Below are positions 35,866-47,707 of a DNA stretch of 64,000 bases, piece after piece (within the stretch, counting starts at the first letter, position 1; each line of letters begins with the position of its first letter). The stretch is taken from the NCBI GenBank assembly GCA_004565275.1, contig SDOX01000122.1, forward strand, positions 960,279 through 1,024,278, given 5' to 3'. The position numbers and the translations under genes are program-made. The stretch is from Nannochloropsis salina CCMP1776 (lineage: Eukaryota > Sar > Eustigmatophyceae > Eustigmatales > Monodopsidaceae). A model generated the notes under the pieces. The model saw only the letters and a list, made by a program, of their open reading frames with translations. It searched no databases and had not been told where the DNA came from.

Positions 35866-36116
35866 GTCGAGGTAGCGAAGCGCTTCTGTGTCCTGATCTG
35901 GTTCATGATGCGCGCGACGCTGTGCATAGTAAAAGAATGGGAAAGGTAAGTCAGTGGTAACGAGGCAGTGGCCTCGCCACATGCGTTCAAAATGGACAAC
36001 AAAGTCTTTCTCTACTTGCACATAATGACCTCCCCGCTCACCGTTTCCGGGACACTCCTTTTTCTTAATTTCCCTTTTTTTAGACAAATTCCCACCCGCA
36101 CAATGTACAGAGCGCG
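35866..36116. promoter_or_regulatory. Bidirectional promoter region, PIG-S / COQ10
   Basis: Only about 250 bases separate the two inferred start codons, which point in opposite directions. The region must hold both core promoters and both 5' leaders, or the transcripts overlap. No named element recognised. Confidence 0.4.
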
Positions 36117-37117
36117 ATGGCCACACTAGTTCGATATGGGAGAAGTCATGCAAAATGTCTTCTGTCCACAGCGGGGACGCCATCCCTCTCTGTCTTGCTG
36201 CATCAAGAATTCGCCTTCGTCGGGCCTCAACCTTTTTCCTACCATCGCCTCCACCACCGTGCGCCTCAACGATGTTTCGGTACTAGCAATGTAACAAAAA
36301 GCACCAGTACAACGAAAAAGGAGGGGGAAATAACCGAACACCGTGTCCAGCGCGTCGTTCCCTTTACTTGCGAACAGCTCTTTGGTAGGTTGCGGGTTGT
36401 GTAGCAAGAATCGGGCTGCTCTTGCTAACGAGGTATTTTTATCCAATTTTTTTCGCGTACCATCCAGACGTTGTCGCAGATGTCGACAACTACAAAAGTT
36501 TTCTTCCGTATTGCACACAGTCTGCCGTCCTGCGCCGAGTCCCGCCCAATTTTATGTTGGTATGCCTCTTTGACTCACTTCCAGTCTCTTATTTGGCATT
36601 CTTTCACGCCTGCGTGCTGTACATTTTCAACAAAGAAACGTAATTCATTCCTGTTGCTCCCTGTCACCCCTTGTGATTCCGTCATGGACCATTTTTTCCC
36701 CAGGCGCAGCTAATCGTGGGGTTTAATAGTCTTCTTAAGGAAAAGTACACCTCGCGTGTGCGATTGGACCGTCCACGCTCCATTACGATAGCTGCATTAG
36801 ACAGCAAGATATTCACGCGCTTAGAAAGCACATGGAGCTTTCAACCGACATGGGAGGATAAGGAAGGGGGGAGCGGGGATGGAACAGCGGGAGGAAGAGG
36901 GGAGGATACTAGGAAGGGGGATGGATGCACCCACGTCGACTTCCGGATCCGTTTCCAAGTCTCAAACTCTTTGGCACAGAAGGCTATCAACATGGTGTTC
37001 GAAGACCTGGTGGAGCGGCAGATCCACGCGTTTGAAGACAGGTGCCACGCGGTGTATGGATCGGGCGCAGGGAAGGGCGGGAGGGAAGACGGGGAGGAAA
37101 TGCAGACAAGGGCCTGA
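36117..37117 (+). CDS. COQ10: COQ10, coenzyme Q-binding START-domain protein
   Basis: Three exons: 36117-36384, 36468-36559, 36704-37117, phases 1 and 0, giving 257 residues. Splicing joins EQLF to DVVADVDNYKSFLPYC, and FML to AQLIVGFNSLLKEKYTSRV, both exact matches to the COQ10 pattern, which validates the junctions. The C-terminal part (FEDLVERQIHAFEDRC) is the closing helix of the START-like lipid pocket. COQ10 binds ubiquinone in the mitochondrial inner membrane and is needed for respiratory-chain use of coenzyme Q. The first 60 residues (MATLVRYGRSHAKCLL...) are basic and Ser-rich, consistent with a mitochondrial presequence. An insert of about 25 Gly/Glu/Asp residues (EGGSGDGTAGGRGED) interrupts the domain between two strands and is absent from most homologues. 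Confidence 0.9.
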
Positions 37118-37353
37118 GCAGGGAAGGAAGTTACGGTTCCCCAGAAAATCTTTCATATCGCAAGTAAAAATTTAAAGAATAAAGCAGATGTTAAAGACAT
37201 CCTGTTCATTTCGTTCGGGCGCCGTGGACTTCCCGCCTGAGAGGGGGGGCCGCGGCCCTTCCTGCTCTCAGACCACCACCACCTCCCTGTAAAATTCGTG
37301 TACATCGTACCTTCCTTTTTTACACCTCCTGTAACTTTTGAAAGGGAGCATGC

Positions 37354-38191
37354 TTACAACTCCTCCTTCTCGCCCTCCATTCTTCCCACGCTCCCTTCTT
37401 CCATGAACTCCAGGGCATTCCCATCCAGATCCCGACAGAACACCGCGCGTCGCCCGGATTTACTCATGGTAAAAGGCACGCCTTCCTCTGTTAGCCTCGC
37501 CATCAGCGGATCGATGTTGTCGACCGTGAATGCCACATGCCGGTCTCGTCCTCCATGCTCCGGCCTCCCTCTCGTAGGATCGGGGTTGGGTAATTCCATT
37601 AAATGGATCTGTTGGGCACCACCACGCACAAAGGCCCCCGGGAAAGGGAGGGTGGAGGGGCGCAAATGTGTGTCGTCCTCAAAGCCGAGGACGTCCAGGT
37701 AGAATCTCTTCACGAAAATGTGGGGGCAAAGATCCGTGGAGGGATTATGTGAGACAGACAACATCTCTAACAACGCCAAAACACGCAACACTAGCAACGG
37801 CAGGGGAAAGTTCCTTTGAATTTGAAGACAAGATAAAGGTAAATTTTGCTACGCAGAGCGCACTCCGTAATGTTGTTGCAGTCGTGCATCACGTGCCTCT
37901 AAAATTGATCCCGTGAAAGTAGAAGCCCGGACATATGGTGTCGTATCTTCCTGTCTTGAGATCTTTCCTCCCCGATCTCGTTATCTACACACTCTTTACA
38001 TTTTTATCTGGACGTACCATGGACGATTGTGTGTCCGAGACGAGAATGCCCGCGTGCGCAATACCACCAAAGACCGGCTTGGGTGACTTGACAGACATGG
38101 ACAAGACGAAGCCATCCGTGGAACGTGAGACGAGTAGGGAGCAGACGCCAAAGAACGTGAGCAGCGGAGGTATGCTATGCAGGATGGGCAT
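37354..38191 (-). CDS. VOC/glyoxalase-fold protein with signal sequence
   Basis: Two exons: 38191-38018 and 37707-37354, phase 0, about 175 residues. Splicing joins GIAHAGILVSDTQSSM to RFYLDVLGFEDD, restoring the opening beta-alpha-beta unit of the vicinal-oxygen-chelate fold, which supports the 310-base intron. Candidate metal ligands are His in IAHAG, Glu in HLMEL, His in DRHVAF and Glu in ALEFME, the order used by glyoxalase I and ring-cleavage dioxygenases. The N-terminus (MPILHSIPPLLTFFGVCSLLVSR) is hydrophobic and looks like a signal peptide, so the protein enters the secretory system or, in an alga with a secondary plastid, the plastid. The specific reaction is not readable. The intron donor is GTACGT. 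The neighbour COQ10 is convergent. Confidence 0.75.
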
Positions 38192-38689
38192 TTCGCAGAG
38201 TGTCGACCTCTCGGTTACCGAGACGAGTTTTACCTTTGCCTCTGTGAGTGTGAGCAAGTCAATGCAGGTTGTTGGAACAAGTCGTTGTCGAAAACACCGA
38301 TGCAAATACTTATTGAAAAATTCTCAAAATGTGACGGGCGTGAAATTGGAAGACGCAATACCAGCTCCCAGTCTTTTTATCAAGGATCGACTGAGCATGA
38401 CCGACCAATCCGGCAGCCGGCAGTGTCTTAACATTTCTGCTTTTTCCTTCTTGCACACTTTTTCTGTCTCTCTTCCGGGTAGTAAATACTCGGCAACGAC
38501 AGGAACTCGCGCCGTTCACTGGAAAGCTGATAAGAAGCAGACATAATCTTAATTCGAGCATGAAAAATATTTGAAAGAGAGCCTGGCTATGCTTTGATGT
38601 TGTGCTTTGTAGTCAAGTTGTGCTTCTATTCTTTAAACATGGAAAGAATCGTTTCCACTGATATGCACTCACACAAATCATCAGTAATT
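38192..38689. other. Spacer between VOC and CorA-1 genes
   Basis: 498 bases between two minus-strand genes, so it holds the 3' UTR of CorA-1 and the promoter of the VOC gene. Nothing else seen. Confidence 0.35.
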
Positions 38690-41285
38690 TCAACACCATT
38701 TAATCCTATTCCCGACTTTATATCTCACACAAGCCAAGACACCACCAGATAAAATAAAACTCCAAAGCCAAAACCACAGGTACCCATACTCCCACGACAA
38801 TTCAGGCATGCTGGGGTCCCCCTGATTGGTTTGAAAATTCATCCCGAAGACTCCGGCCAGGAAGCTAGCCGGGGTGAAAATGCTCGTGATGATCGTGATA
38901 AACAGCAAGATCTCATTGATCCGTTCCTCTCGATGGTTGTGAGCCTCGTCAATTATGCTCTGGGCCATGTTCGACAGACCTGACAAGCCATCCAAACAAC
39001 GTTCCAAATGGTCGTCCACGTCTTGATAGTAAAGCTGAAGCTCCGTCGGCGCGATGCGTATCAGCTGTCGGATAATAGGTTTCGAAAGTGCCACCCGCCG
39101 CTGTAGCCAGAGCAAATCCAACTTGGTGTCCATGACCATCTTTGTCCTGCCTTTCCCGAAATTGGCCCCGCTTTGGTGCAGCATGTCTTGAAAATACGAG
39201 ACTCTGATCTGATACGCCTCGACTATGGGTACCAACCGGTCCACGTTATAATCGAGGATGGAATGAAGCAACCAGTGCGCGCTGTTCCCCTCCACGGTGC
39301 CTCTGGTGTGATACATGCCCTCGGCCACTTCGAGCATCACGTGGATGTCGAACGTGTCCTCTCTGTCCACCGCGAAGGGCAAGGAGGTGTCGTGCGTGGC
39401 TGCGTGGTCAAAAAGAACGTCCTCCTCCCCGCCTTCCTCCGGATGCTCGACAGGCATGGAGGTGTCGATAACTTGGTCCTCCCAGGTACTCTCCTCGTGT
39501 CCTGAAAGCTGTGGGGGGGCGTCGGTCACCCCGCCTTGGCCATTCATGGCTGTGCTCTTGGCAAATGAGACCTTTTGGACCATGCCCATGGCGTCTTGCT
39601 GGCTGGCATCGAGTTTCCCGTGCAGGATTGTCGCCCCTGGTCTCCGCTCGTTCTCACGGTCGTCTAGCGAGGTGCTGCCTTGGACTGTCTTTCCTTGTTG
39701 TGGGGAGGGACGTTCGGGGGCCTGTTGCGGGGGCGGCAACAGGCCCAGGCTCTTCTGTGTTTCCACCGGTATCATCGAGCCCATCCGCCTGAATGACAGG
39801 GGCGGAGGGACAGACAGGTGCTCAGCACCCTTCCTCCGCGTCCCCGACTGTATTCGTTCCGAGAGGGGGCGTAAGACACGTGTGGACGGCGTAGATGGTG
39901 TCGTGCCCCCCAGCACCGACACCGTCCTCCGCATCGACATGCGGGTGCCAGTTTTGTTGTTGACGGCTCGCCAAGGGGTACGGATGTTGATCACCGCGTT
40001 GTCGTTCTTGGGCGGGGCGGTGGAGAAGATTCCCCCCGTGGACTCCTCCAGCATGATAGGGAAAGGCCGTTTCCGTCGCCCTAATCGGTCGGTGCTCACC
40101 CCGACCACGTCGTGATTCTCCGCCAGCCAGGCTTTCAGGGCCCTTTCCGTCTCCCGTGCCAGGCGCAGAGTGGAGACAACGATGAAATAATTCCCTCCCT
40201 GGAGGGTCATTTTCGGCTTCTGCGTCTCCAAGCGGAGCACATCCTCCAAATGCAGACTGTGAATCCGGTACTTCACAGCGAGGCGCAAAATGTTGATGTA
40301 GTCGTGGGACTCGACCTGATGATCGTGGAAAGAGGGATGGAAAGTCAGGTGAGCTCATCGATCGCAACTTTTGTGCGCAGAAGACATGGACATTGCCCGG
40401 CGACATTGTGGTGGTAGGGGTTCCTGCCTGTAGGCTTCTGTCTAGCAGGGTGTTCATGGCGTCCGCCACACTCGATCAAGCCTACTGTGCCCTTAAAATA
40501 CCCAACATGTGAGAAGAAATGCGTCCGCATGTTTTTGGGGGGCTCACCGTTATCCAATTTAACAAAGTCTCGGGCGCCTGCCGACCCAGGAAAAAATTTC
40601 GAAACCGGTTTCCTTCTGACAAGTCTCGCTTGTACATTTGGTTACGCGTGAAATCGAAGACTTTCATCAGCAAGCTTTCGTCCAATCCCAGGTTTCCCAG
40701 CATGGAATGCTGCTGATTGGTCATCTTACTCCCTGCAGGACCAAGTGGAGGAGGGGCCCGGGAGGCTGCATGCTCCCCGTCACTTGCCTCTGCCATCGCA
40801 CCCCCGACTCCGTCACCGGTCCTCGCATATGAAGATTCCAATGAGTGATCTACCAAAGGTGGCAACAAAAGTTCTAATTTCAAACGTCGAAGCACGGCAC
40901 CAAAGGTCTCTTGAGTCACGAAGCCAGTGGCGTCCTCTGAAGACGACGTGGCTCTCCATAGTGCCTCTAGCGCAGGCAGGTCACTTGGAAGACTATTGCC
41001 GTTAAATGTGATTAAACATCTATTCAGACCCTCAGTGAACTGTGGGCGGCTTAGGTTTCCTGTTTTGTCGCGATCAAGTACATTAAAGGCTTTGACGATT
41101 GCTTCTTCTGAGGAGTCAACCCTCCTATGAATCCCCGGCAGCAAGCTTCCTTCAAGGCTCGCTTCGTCCACAAGATCAAGCCAAATGTATTCAGGTATTC
41201 TGGACATGTCCACAGCATCCGAGACTGTGGATGTAGCGTCCCGGTCGTTCTTGTTTGAGGGTGCGGCTTTAGATATTGACGGCAT
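38690..41285 (-). CDS. CorA-type magnesium transporter with EF-hand region (CorA-1)
   Basis: Two exons: 41285-40548 and 40315-38690, phase 0, giving 787 residues. The frame is open to 41348 without another ATG, so a short upstream exon is possible. The C-terminus is a canonical CorA pore: a long stalk helix, TM1 ending in LAGVFGMNF with the GMN selectivity motif, and TM2 (YGYLWFWLWSFILSGGVLACV). The cytosolic part has the CorA alpha/beta domain (KYRIHSLHLEDVLRLE) interrupted by about 200 low-complexity residues. The N-terminal 150 residues contain VKAFNVLDRDKTGNLSRPQF, an EF-hand with Asp, Asp, Thr, Asn and Ser at loop positions 1,3,5,7,9 but Gln at 12, followed by a weaker second EF-hand-like unit (DATGFVTQETF). 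CorA proteins carry magnesium or other divalent cations into cells or organelles. The EF-hands suggest calcium-controlled gating; that is inference. Divergent from its paralogue at 41596. Confidence 0.85.
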
Positions 41286-41595
41286 TGGGGATGGGCCGCC
41301 GGGGCCGTTCCGGAGGAGGTGGTTGACCGGAGTTGAATGGGAGGACACTCCTGTATGGGAATCGCAACGTCAAGTGTATGACATACTCTTCAAGGTTTGC
41401 TTACAATGGGTGTGGCAATGTGACAGTACAATCCGTGGGGGTAACCCCATTCTTCGGTCAAAAGGCGGTGTAATTATGAGGCACAGAGCTTGCGGATGAA
41501 ACCGTTACGCACTCTCTGCAACCCTGGCAACAGGTGTGAAAGCCACTCATTTGCCTGCCTAGCTCACCAGCGTTTTCATTTTGAAAGACAGGATC
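41286..41595. promoter_or_regulatory. Bidirectional promoter region of the CorA pair
   Basis: About 310 bases between the start codons of the two divergent CorA paralogues, holding both promoters. The open frame of CorA-1 runs 63 bases into it. No named element recognised. Confidence 0.45.
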
Positions 41596-44464
41596 ATGTC
41601 AGACTCAGACCAATATTCGAGAGAAATGCTGGAGCAAGCTCTTCTGGATTCATTGCAAGATAGGAGCCCTGTTATGCCGCCGCCGGACCCCGCCCCCCAA
41701 CAATCCGACTCAGACGAAGACGGTGTAGAATGGGAGGAGCGACTATGGAGAGAATTACCACAGGAATTATGGGATAAAGTTGTGATGCGAAATGGCGTGC
41801 CTGGCTTACACGACAGTAGGGCTATCTGCAAGACCTTGATTGAAGCTTTATATGACCCCCGCATTCACAAGGTACGGTCTCGTCGGTCTGGAAAAGGCTG
41901 ATTTGGCCTGAAAGGCTGGCCCCTCCGGCTTTTTTACTTCTTTTCTCCACCACCCGTCCAAAATGCGCCGCAAACGCTTTTTCAAATGCTGTTAGCTATG
42001 AACCCATCCCTGCCTTTGTTTTCCCTACAGTTTTGGATGTTGACGTATTGATTATTGTAGGCTTGTACACCTGATCACGGCTCTCCTGCTCCCAAGGCAG
42101 GAGAACATCGAATGCAATTCGCGACTCAGTCCGTCACGAAAGCTATTGACAGTTCTTTTTCTCGGGTTGGAGACCTCTGACAGGCGATTGTGTGTATAAT
42201 CTCTGCAAATTTCTCAGTACATGACTGATTTTTGCTGCCGTCACTCGCCAACCTTTCTGAATTTGATTGCACTAATGCTAGCTTTCCCAACATCCCGAAC
42301 CACAGCATGTAGACGTGACTAAGGACGGGCTGCGGCGATTCTTTGAGGCCTTGACCACCCACTCGGACCATGTGCTGCACTCCCACGAGCTGCAGGAAGC
42401 ATTTCAACGCACCTTGAAAGATTTTGGCGTGTGGGAAGGTGAGCGGCCGGAATTCCGACAATATTGGAAGAAGACCTGGGCGGAAATGTTGCTTGTCCTG
42501 ACCCGTGTCGTGCACGGGGAGAAAAGCTCGGGGTCGGCGGGGGGCGAGGCCCGGCGTCAGGGGGATACTTTCTGCTTCGGAGCTTTCGCGGGATTGCTCC
42601 GAAGGCTCAAATTAGAGTTGGCTTTGCGGGTCTGGGAAAAGTCCATGGGACCCAGAGTCATGTCGTTGGCCTCGCGTCGGTCCATCGTGGAGATTGATAT
42701 CGACGAGGGGAAGCGTGGTCGCGGTGGAAGCGGCGAACAGGGGGGCAATGGCCAGGAAATACCGGAAATACCGGGAATAGCGGATGGGAAATGGCCCCGA
42801 CGGTTGAGCGCCTTGTACAATTTGGAAGAGGAAGAAGTGGTTTTGAAAACCTACGTCTGGAACGCCCGCCGGGTCCAGGGACTGGACGTGACGCGTCGGA
42901 ACATGCGAGATTTCTTCCTGGGGCACCGGGATCCAGAGTGGCGGGTGCGGTGGGTGATTGCCGACTGGTCAGACAGGGCCAACATCATCCGCCTGAGTAT
43001 CAAGTACCGCTTCCACCCGTTACATTTGGAAGACGTGCTCAAGCTGGAGCGGCAGCAACCTCGCTTTCTCAAGTACGGAGGTCATTATTTTCTTATCTTG
43101 CCCTTGTTGCGCCTGGTCCGGGATGCCGCGGAAGCCAAAGGCGAGCACAGCACCCGTACCACCCCCACCAGCCTCCCTGACCACGAGACCCCATCCAAGA
43201 AAGAGGACAGGTGGAAAGCAGCCGCGTCACACGACTTCGCGGACATTGCCCTCGAAACCTCGCGTTTGGCGATTTTTGCCGCCGGCCCCCCCCATTTTGA
43301 CACCATCATCACCATCCACGGGGCTTGGCAACGCGTCCGCAACAGGTGCTGCTCCCTGGAACCCCCAACGTCCAACGAGTCGGTTCCCGGGAAACGGAAC
43401 GTCTTTGAACGGATGACCGCCCCGGTGCCCATCGACACAGCAGCCTGCGCGGCCATCCCCATGGAGGCGGCTCCCTCCCTTGCCTGGACACACGACACCT
43501 TCTCCACCCCCTCCATTCCCCCTCTCCCGGGGGACCTCTCTTCTGCACCGCGGTCGGGAGACAAGCCTCATGCTTTGAATCCAGAAGATTCGACCCCCCG
43601 GCCCATGGGTCCTACCAGCGTCTTGGGCGCTGCCTTCCGCCTCCTCCATGAGGACTACAGCTCCGTGAGACATGGAAATTCGAATTGGATGTTGCACACG
43701 ATACTCGAAACCATCACTAAGATGATTATTCCCATCATGGCCTTGTATGAAACTCGGCTTCTCGCTTTTCAGAGGGATCTGAACGGGCCGGACGCGCCGC
43801 GAATGCGTGAGCGTCTGAGCAAACCCATTATGGACGTGAAGCACGACTTGATATCGCTGCAACAACGCATAAAAAGCATGCTTCCCGTGCTTCGGGGCCT
43901 GATCAGTGAACCGAGCTTGCGGGAGGACGAAGCGCTTTTTTATATCCAGGGGGTTCACGACGATTTGCACGTGCTCTACGATGATATCAACACCATGTTG
44001 GTCCTGGCGCAAAGCTTGCTGGACGAAAGCAAGTACTTGAAGGATGATACCCGGAACGAGGCCTTGAAGCTCTTCGCCGTCGTCACGGCGTTGTTTTGTC
44101 CCTTACAATTTATCGCGGGCTACTTCGGGACTAATTTTGTCGGTAAGGCTCGCGCCTGGCCACGGGCAGCGGGAAGGATCTGTCGGTCGTTTGGGAAGTC
44201 GTTAGAGAGGACCTTAATTACATCTTTGTGGCATACGAAGTTACATGGAGGGAGTTCGTCGGCAAGCATTCCGTGTTGGTCACTCGTTGCGACTCACGCG
44301 TCCTAAAATTCCCCCCTCGGCATCTATCCACAGACGTGCACACAGGACGCTCGACAATACCGTTAATGAACCACCCCGATGGACCTCTTTTCTTTTGGCT
44401 GATATGCCTTGTGCTGACTGCGTTCTTTTTGGCGTACATTCGTTACAGCCGGCGGTGGATTTAA
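41596..44464 (+). CDS. CorA-type transporter paralogue with GTN in place of GMN (CorA-2)
   Basis: Three exons: 41596-41871, 42306-44142 and 44334-44464, about 747 residues. The last acceptor could instead be at 44345 (four residues fewer). It is clearly a paralogue of CorA-1: LRRLKLELALR, MRDFFLGHRDPEWRVRWVI, KYRFHPLHLEDVLKLE and the same low-complexity insertion site. The pore motif after TM1 reads GYFGTNF, so the Met of the GMN filter is replaced by Thr, and the loop to TM2 (PLFFWLICLVLTAFFLAYI) is longer than in CorA-1. The region matching the CorA-1 EF-hand (RIHKHVDVTKDGLRRFFEAL) has lost the loop ligands. GxN variants with other middle residues are known in distant CorA relatives, with altered ion selectivity. 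Function as a divalent or other cation transporter is likely; ion unknown. Confidence 0.82.
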
Positions 44465-44991
44465 GGACGGGGAGGGGAGGTGCACATGGGCCACGGCCTG
44501 GACCCCACCCGTGCCGCCAGCGTGGGAGATCACCAAGACGCGTCCTCCCTCTGTCCTGCGCGTACACGACAGAAGTGGGGAGCACAAAAGGACGCGAGGA
44601 ATCCTGGAAGCACCGTAGCCTTGGGTGGTTGGGATGGGATAAGTGCATGTATGCGCATGCGATGTGCATTTGTACGAAGCAATAGAAAACTGGGCTGGAT
44701 TAATGTGCTTGGGAATAAATGAATGAAATGATGATAGAGGGCATATATGTTCGACTCTTAATCTTGCCGTGTGGCTAGGCAATCATGATGAAAAATCAAA
44801 GCACAATCTTAAAAATAGAAATAAGAGGTGGGAGGGTTGCAGGTTCGCGTAACTCTGGCCAGCGCCAAACGAGGTGTCTACCGGAGCACGGTACATAAAC
44901 CCCTCGTTTCGTTCGTCGAGAGCGAGCTTTTCTTTTTTGGGGAATCGTTTGCCACCCCCATCGCCCGTTGCTTTCTCACCGGAAAGAGTTG
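44465..44991. other. Convergent 3' spacer, CorA-2 / Rpn6
   Basis: 527 bases between two genes that end toward each other. An AATAAA-like element (aataaat) near 44714 could serve the plus-strand gene. No coding frame. Confidence 0.4.
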
Positions 44992-46831
44992 TTAGGCAGA
45001 GGACGCCGCCCCCTCCCCCCCCCCGCCTCCGCCCTCTCTCGCATGCCCGGCATAAACCATTTTTTGTGCCCGTCGAAAGAGACTGTCCACCACCATGCCC
45101 AGATTGCCCACCAATTCCAAGCCGTGGGAGAAGGTTTTGTCCAACGTAGATCGTTCGTAGACGAGCAATTGTCCTTTTCCTTGGTCCAGGGTGCCATGAA
45201 GCTTATCGTCCAGGATCATCTGCGAGAGTTTCCTCTCCACGCTCTTCTGAGGAAGGTTGATCAGAGTGGCCACGTGCTCGATCTCCACGCACGAGAAAGG
45301 TTCGATGATTTTCAACAAATTTGATTCCAGGAGCTGCTCGTAGACGATATGGACGTGGTGTGTGAGCAGCAAATCCTGGGCGAGCACGCCCCCGTAGGTC
45401 TTCCGGGCCGCATCGAAGGCCTCCAAACTCCTTTCCTTGGCCGCGGCGGCAATGGCAATCAGCGCATTCATCCCGTCCCCTGCGTATTTCAAACCGTGCT
45501 TGCTCGTCACTGCCGAGACGTCCTGAGGGGCACCCTGCAGCACCAGGCAAAGCATCATGTATTCCAAGCATTTCGGCGCCCGCAAGTCCGATAAAGAATC
45601 GAAGGCCTCGAAAGCTTCCAAAAAGTACGAATGGGCGGTTTTGTAGTCCCCTTCCTCGCAATGCAGCACCCCAGACATCTGATCCAGCTCCGCTTGCATA
45701 GCAGGCACCACATAGATGCTGTTCCCGGCGGTGCGGGCGGCCGTAAGCGCAGCCTTGGCCTTGGGCAGGTTCCGAAGGGCGTGATCGATCCTGGCTTCTA
45801 CCAAATGGGTCTCCACCAAGAGCTGCTTGTCGTCGAATTTCTTGAGTTCCCGCAACAGCTTGCTGATCAAGGCCAGAGCGCCTGAATAGTCCGCGCGTGC
45901 GTACAATAAGGTGGCGAGGCGGGATTCAATCCGTTGCCGGAGGAAGGTTCGTTTCTGGGCAATGCACCAGGCCACAACCTGAATAAGATAATAAAACAGT
46001 TAGCGGTGAACGCAGGGACCATTGATAGTGGAGGGCGGGAGTGAATGCCAACAAGATCAGCCCGAGCCACTACGTAGTGTCCCTGCCCGGATCAGCGGCC
46101 CGGTTCCTCTTTTCTCACCTCTCTGCAGAGATCCACCTGGAGATCGACAGAATCCGGGACTTTGGTGACGATATCAATGATCGTCCGCACAATTTTGGCA
46201 GTCTTGGCTTTGGGAATCTGGGCGAAGAAAACATCGCTGGTCTTTAAGAGCAGCATCACCTCTTGAAATTGGTGAGCATCCGCGTGTAATTTCGCCAAGC
46301 GATAGATGGCTTCTTCCTTGAGGCGTTGCGCGGCGTCGTCCTCTCGATCCGGCGTGTTAACGATCGCGTGGAAGGCAGTGATGGCTTTTGACGGGTGCGA
46401 CTGCGCGAGCTCCTCGGCGGCTTCCAAGGCCTCTTTCAAAGGGTCGGGGAGGCTTTCTTCTTCCTCCTGCGCATGAGAAATGGGGAAACAAAAAATCAAC
46501 GGGAAAAGGGGGTTGAAAATAATCAGTGGAGGTGCATCTTAACGGATGTATCAGACGACACTGTTAGAGCAGGCTGTGGGCACAGGCTTCTCCGGAAAAA
46601 AGAGGCGACACTACATGAATGTTCCGCCTAGACAGCACCTACCAGGACCCAAAAAGTTATACCTGACAAAAATTCTGGCTTGTATGCACAAATATCGAGT
46701 ACTTCGCTTTTGTCAGGGGAATGACTTACCATCGCCGCATTGACGTTCGTGGGGGCAGAGGGCTTGGGCTCTGTCGCTGTCTTGCTTTCCTCCACGCCAC
46801 CCGAAACTTCCATTGACGCAGGCGCCGTCAT
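44992..46831 (-). CDS. RPN6: 26S proteasome lid subunit Rpn6 (PSMD11)
   Basis: Three exons: 46831-46730, 46466-46119, 45978-44992, all phase 0, giving 478 residues. Core matches to Rpn6 are unmistakable: LLRELKKFDDKQLLVETHLVEARIDHALRNLPKAKAALTAART, CEEGDYKTAHSYFLEAFEAFDSL, LKYAG, and the PCI winged helix LLKIIEPFSCVEIEHVATLINLP followed by KLSQMILDDKLHGTLDQG. Rpn6 clamps the lid to the 20S core and stabilises the 26S proteasome. The first exon is a 34-residue low-complexity leader (MTAPASMEVSGGVEES). The C-terminus carries a Gly/Glu tail (REGGGGGGEGAASSA) beyond the usual end. The first exon's GTAAGT donor and the acceptor tctcatgcgcag are strong. Usual family length is about 420-435. Confidence 0.93.
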
Positions 46832-47707
46832 GCTCGTCTCTACCTGGTGTATTGTTCATTTAATGAACGTGTGAGCATATTGAGCTGCACCTGCTGAAAA
46901 AGTCCACACAAGGATTCGAAGAATTCTCTGTGGGCGAGCTTCACGCACTCGCCCATTTGAGTCTGATAGTTACCGGGGAGGAGGTAAAGGAAATTAATAA
47001 CCCTCGTTTACTGAGCGGACGTCGTCCACGCACGAGCGAGAGCGATTTTCAAATAGAGGTTGATTAAACAGTCAAGTTAACTTATGTGTTATTGCGCTCG
47101 TTGATTGGATTTTTAGCTTAATAAGGATAGGATTTTGTGGGGTTGACGGACACCGGTAGACGACGACTTTTCCATTTTCACCAGACTTCATGCCTCCCTT
47201 TCCAAAAGTTATCCCAAAAAATAATGCATAAATGACAGTACCAAAGCTACCCTCAGCCTCCGCACGAATTCTTGAAGCAAAATAGAAGCGCAGAGCTGCC
47301 CTTTTCTGGGGGGGGGGCTCACCACGGAGATCATGTGAGCCGTGTCCTTTTGTTGGGCTGGTTTTCTCCCCACATGCTTTTGCGAAGCATTTAATGCATT
47401 ATAGACCCGTCTAAGGATTGTCAATTTGTCGTCCTCTTCCTTTCTCTTCCGCCCTGTCTCGTCTGTCCCTCACGAAATAAGCAGAAAGCAGGCTTATGCC
47501 CATGGTATCCCAAGAGCAATGTCGAGACGTGGAGAACCCTTGCATTTATCTTCATGCTGGGAAAACACACGTACAGACGTCTCCGGTGCATTTTGCAGAT
47601 AAAGAAATTGTGATACGAATTTAACCCTTCCCAGGCATTCTCATCACCTGTTACTTTCTTTATCGTTGAAATAAATTGCTTCCTGGATTCGTATCCCTTG
47701 ATACATA
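46832..47707. other. Spacer, no gene seen
   Basis: 876 bases between the Rpn6 start and the end of the next minus-strand gene. AT-rich near 47040-47120; a G run near 47311-47319. No coding frame with recognisable content. Confidence 0.35.

Noticed and set aside
35866-36183. N-terminal extension of PIG-S up to the ATG at 36183
   Set aside because: It overlaps the COQ10 coding start on the other strand and has no similarity to PIG-S; an acceptor-like site lies inside it. Kept only as a note.
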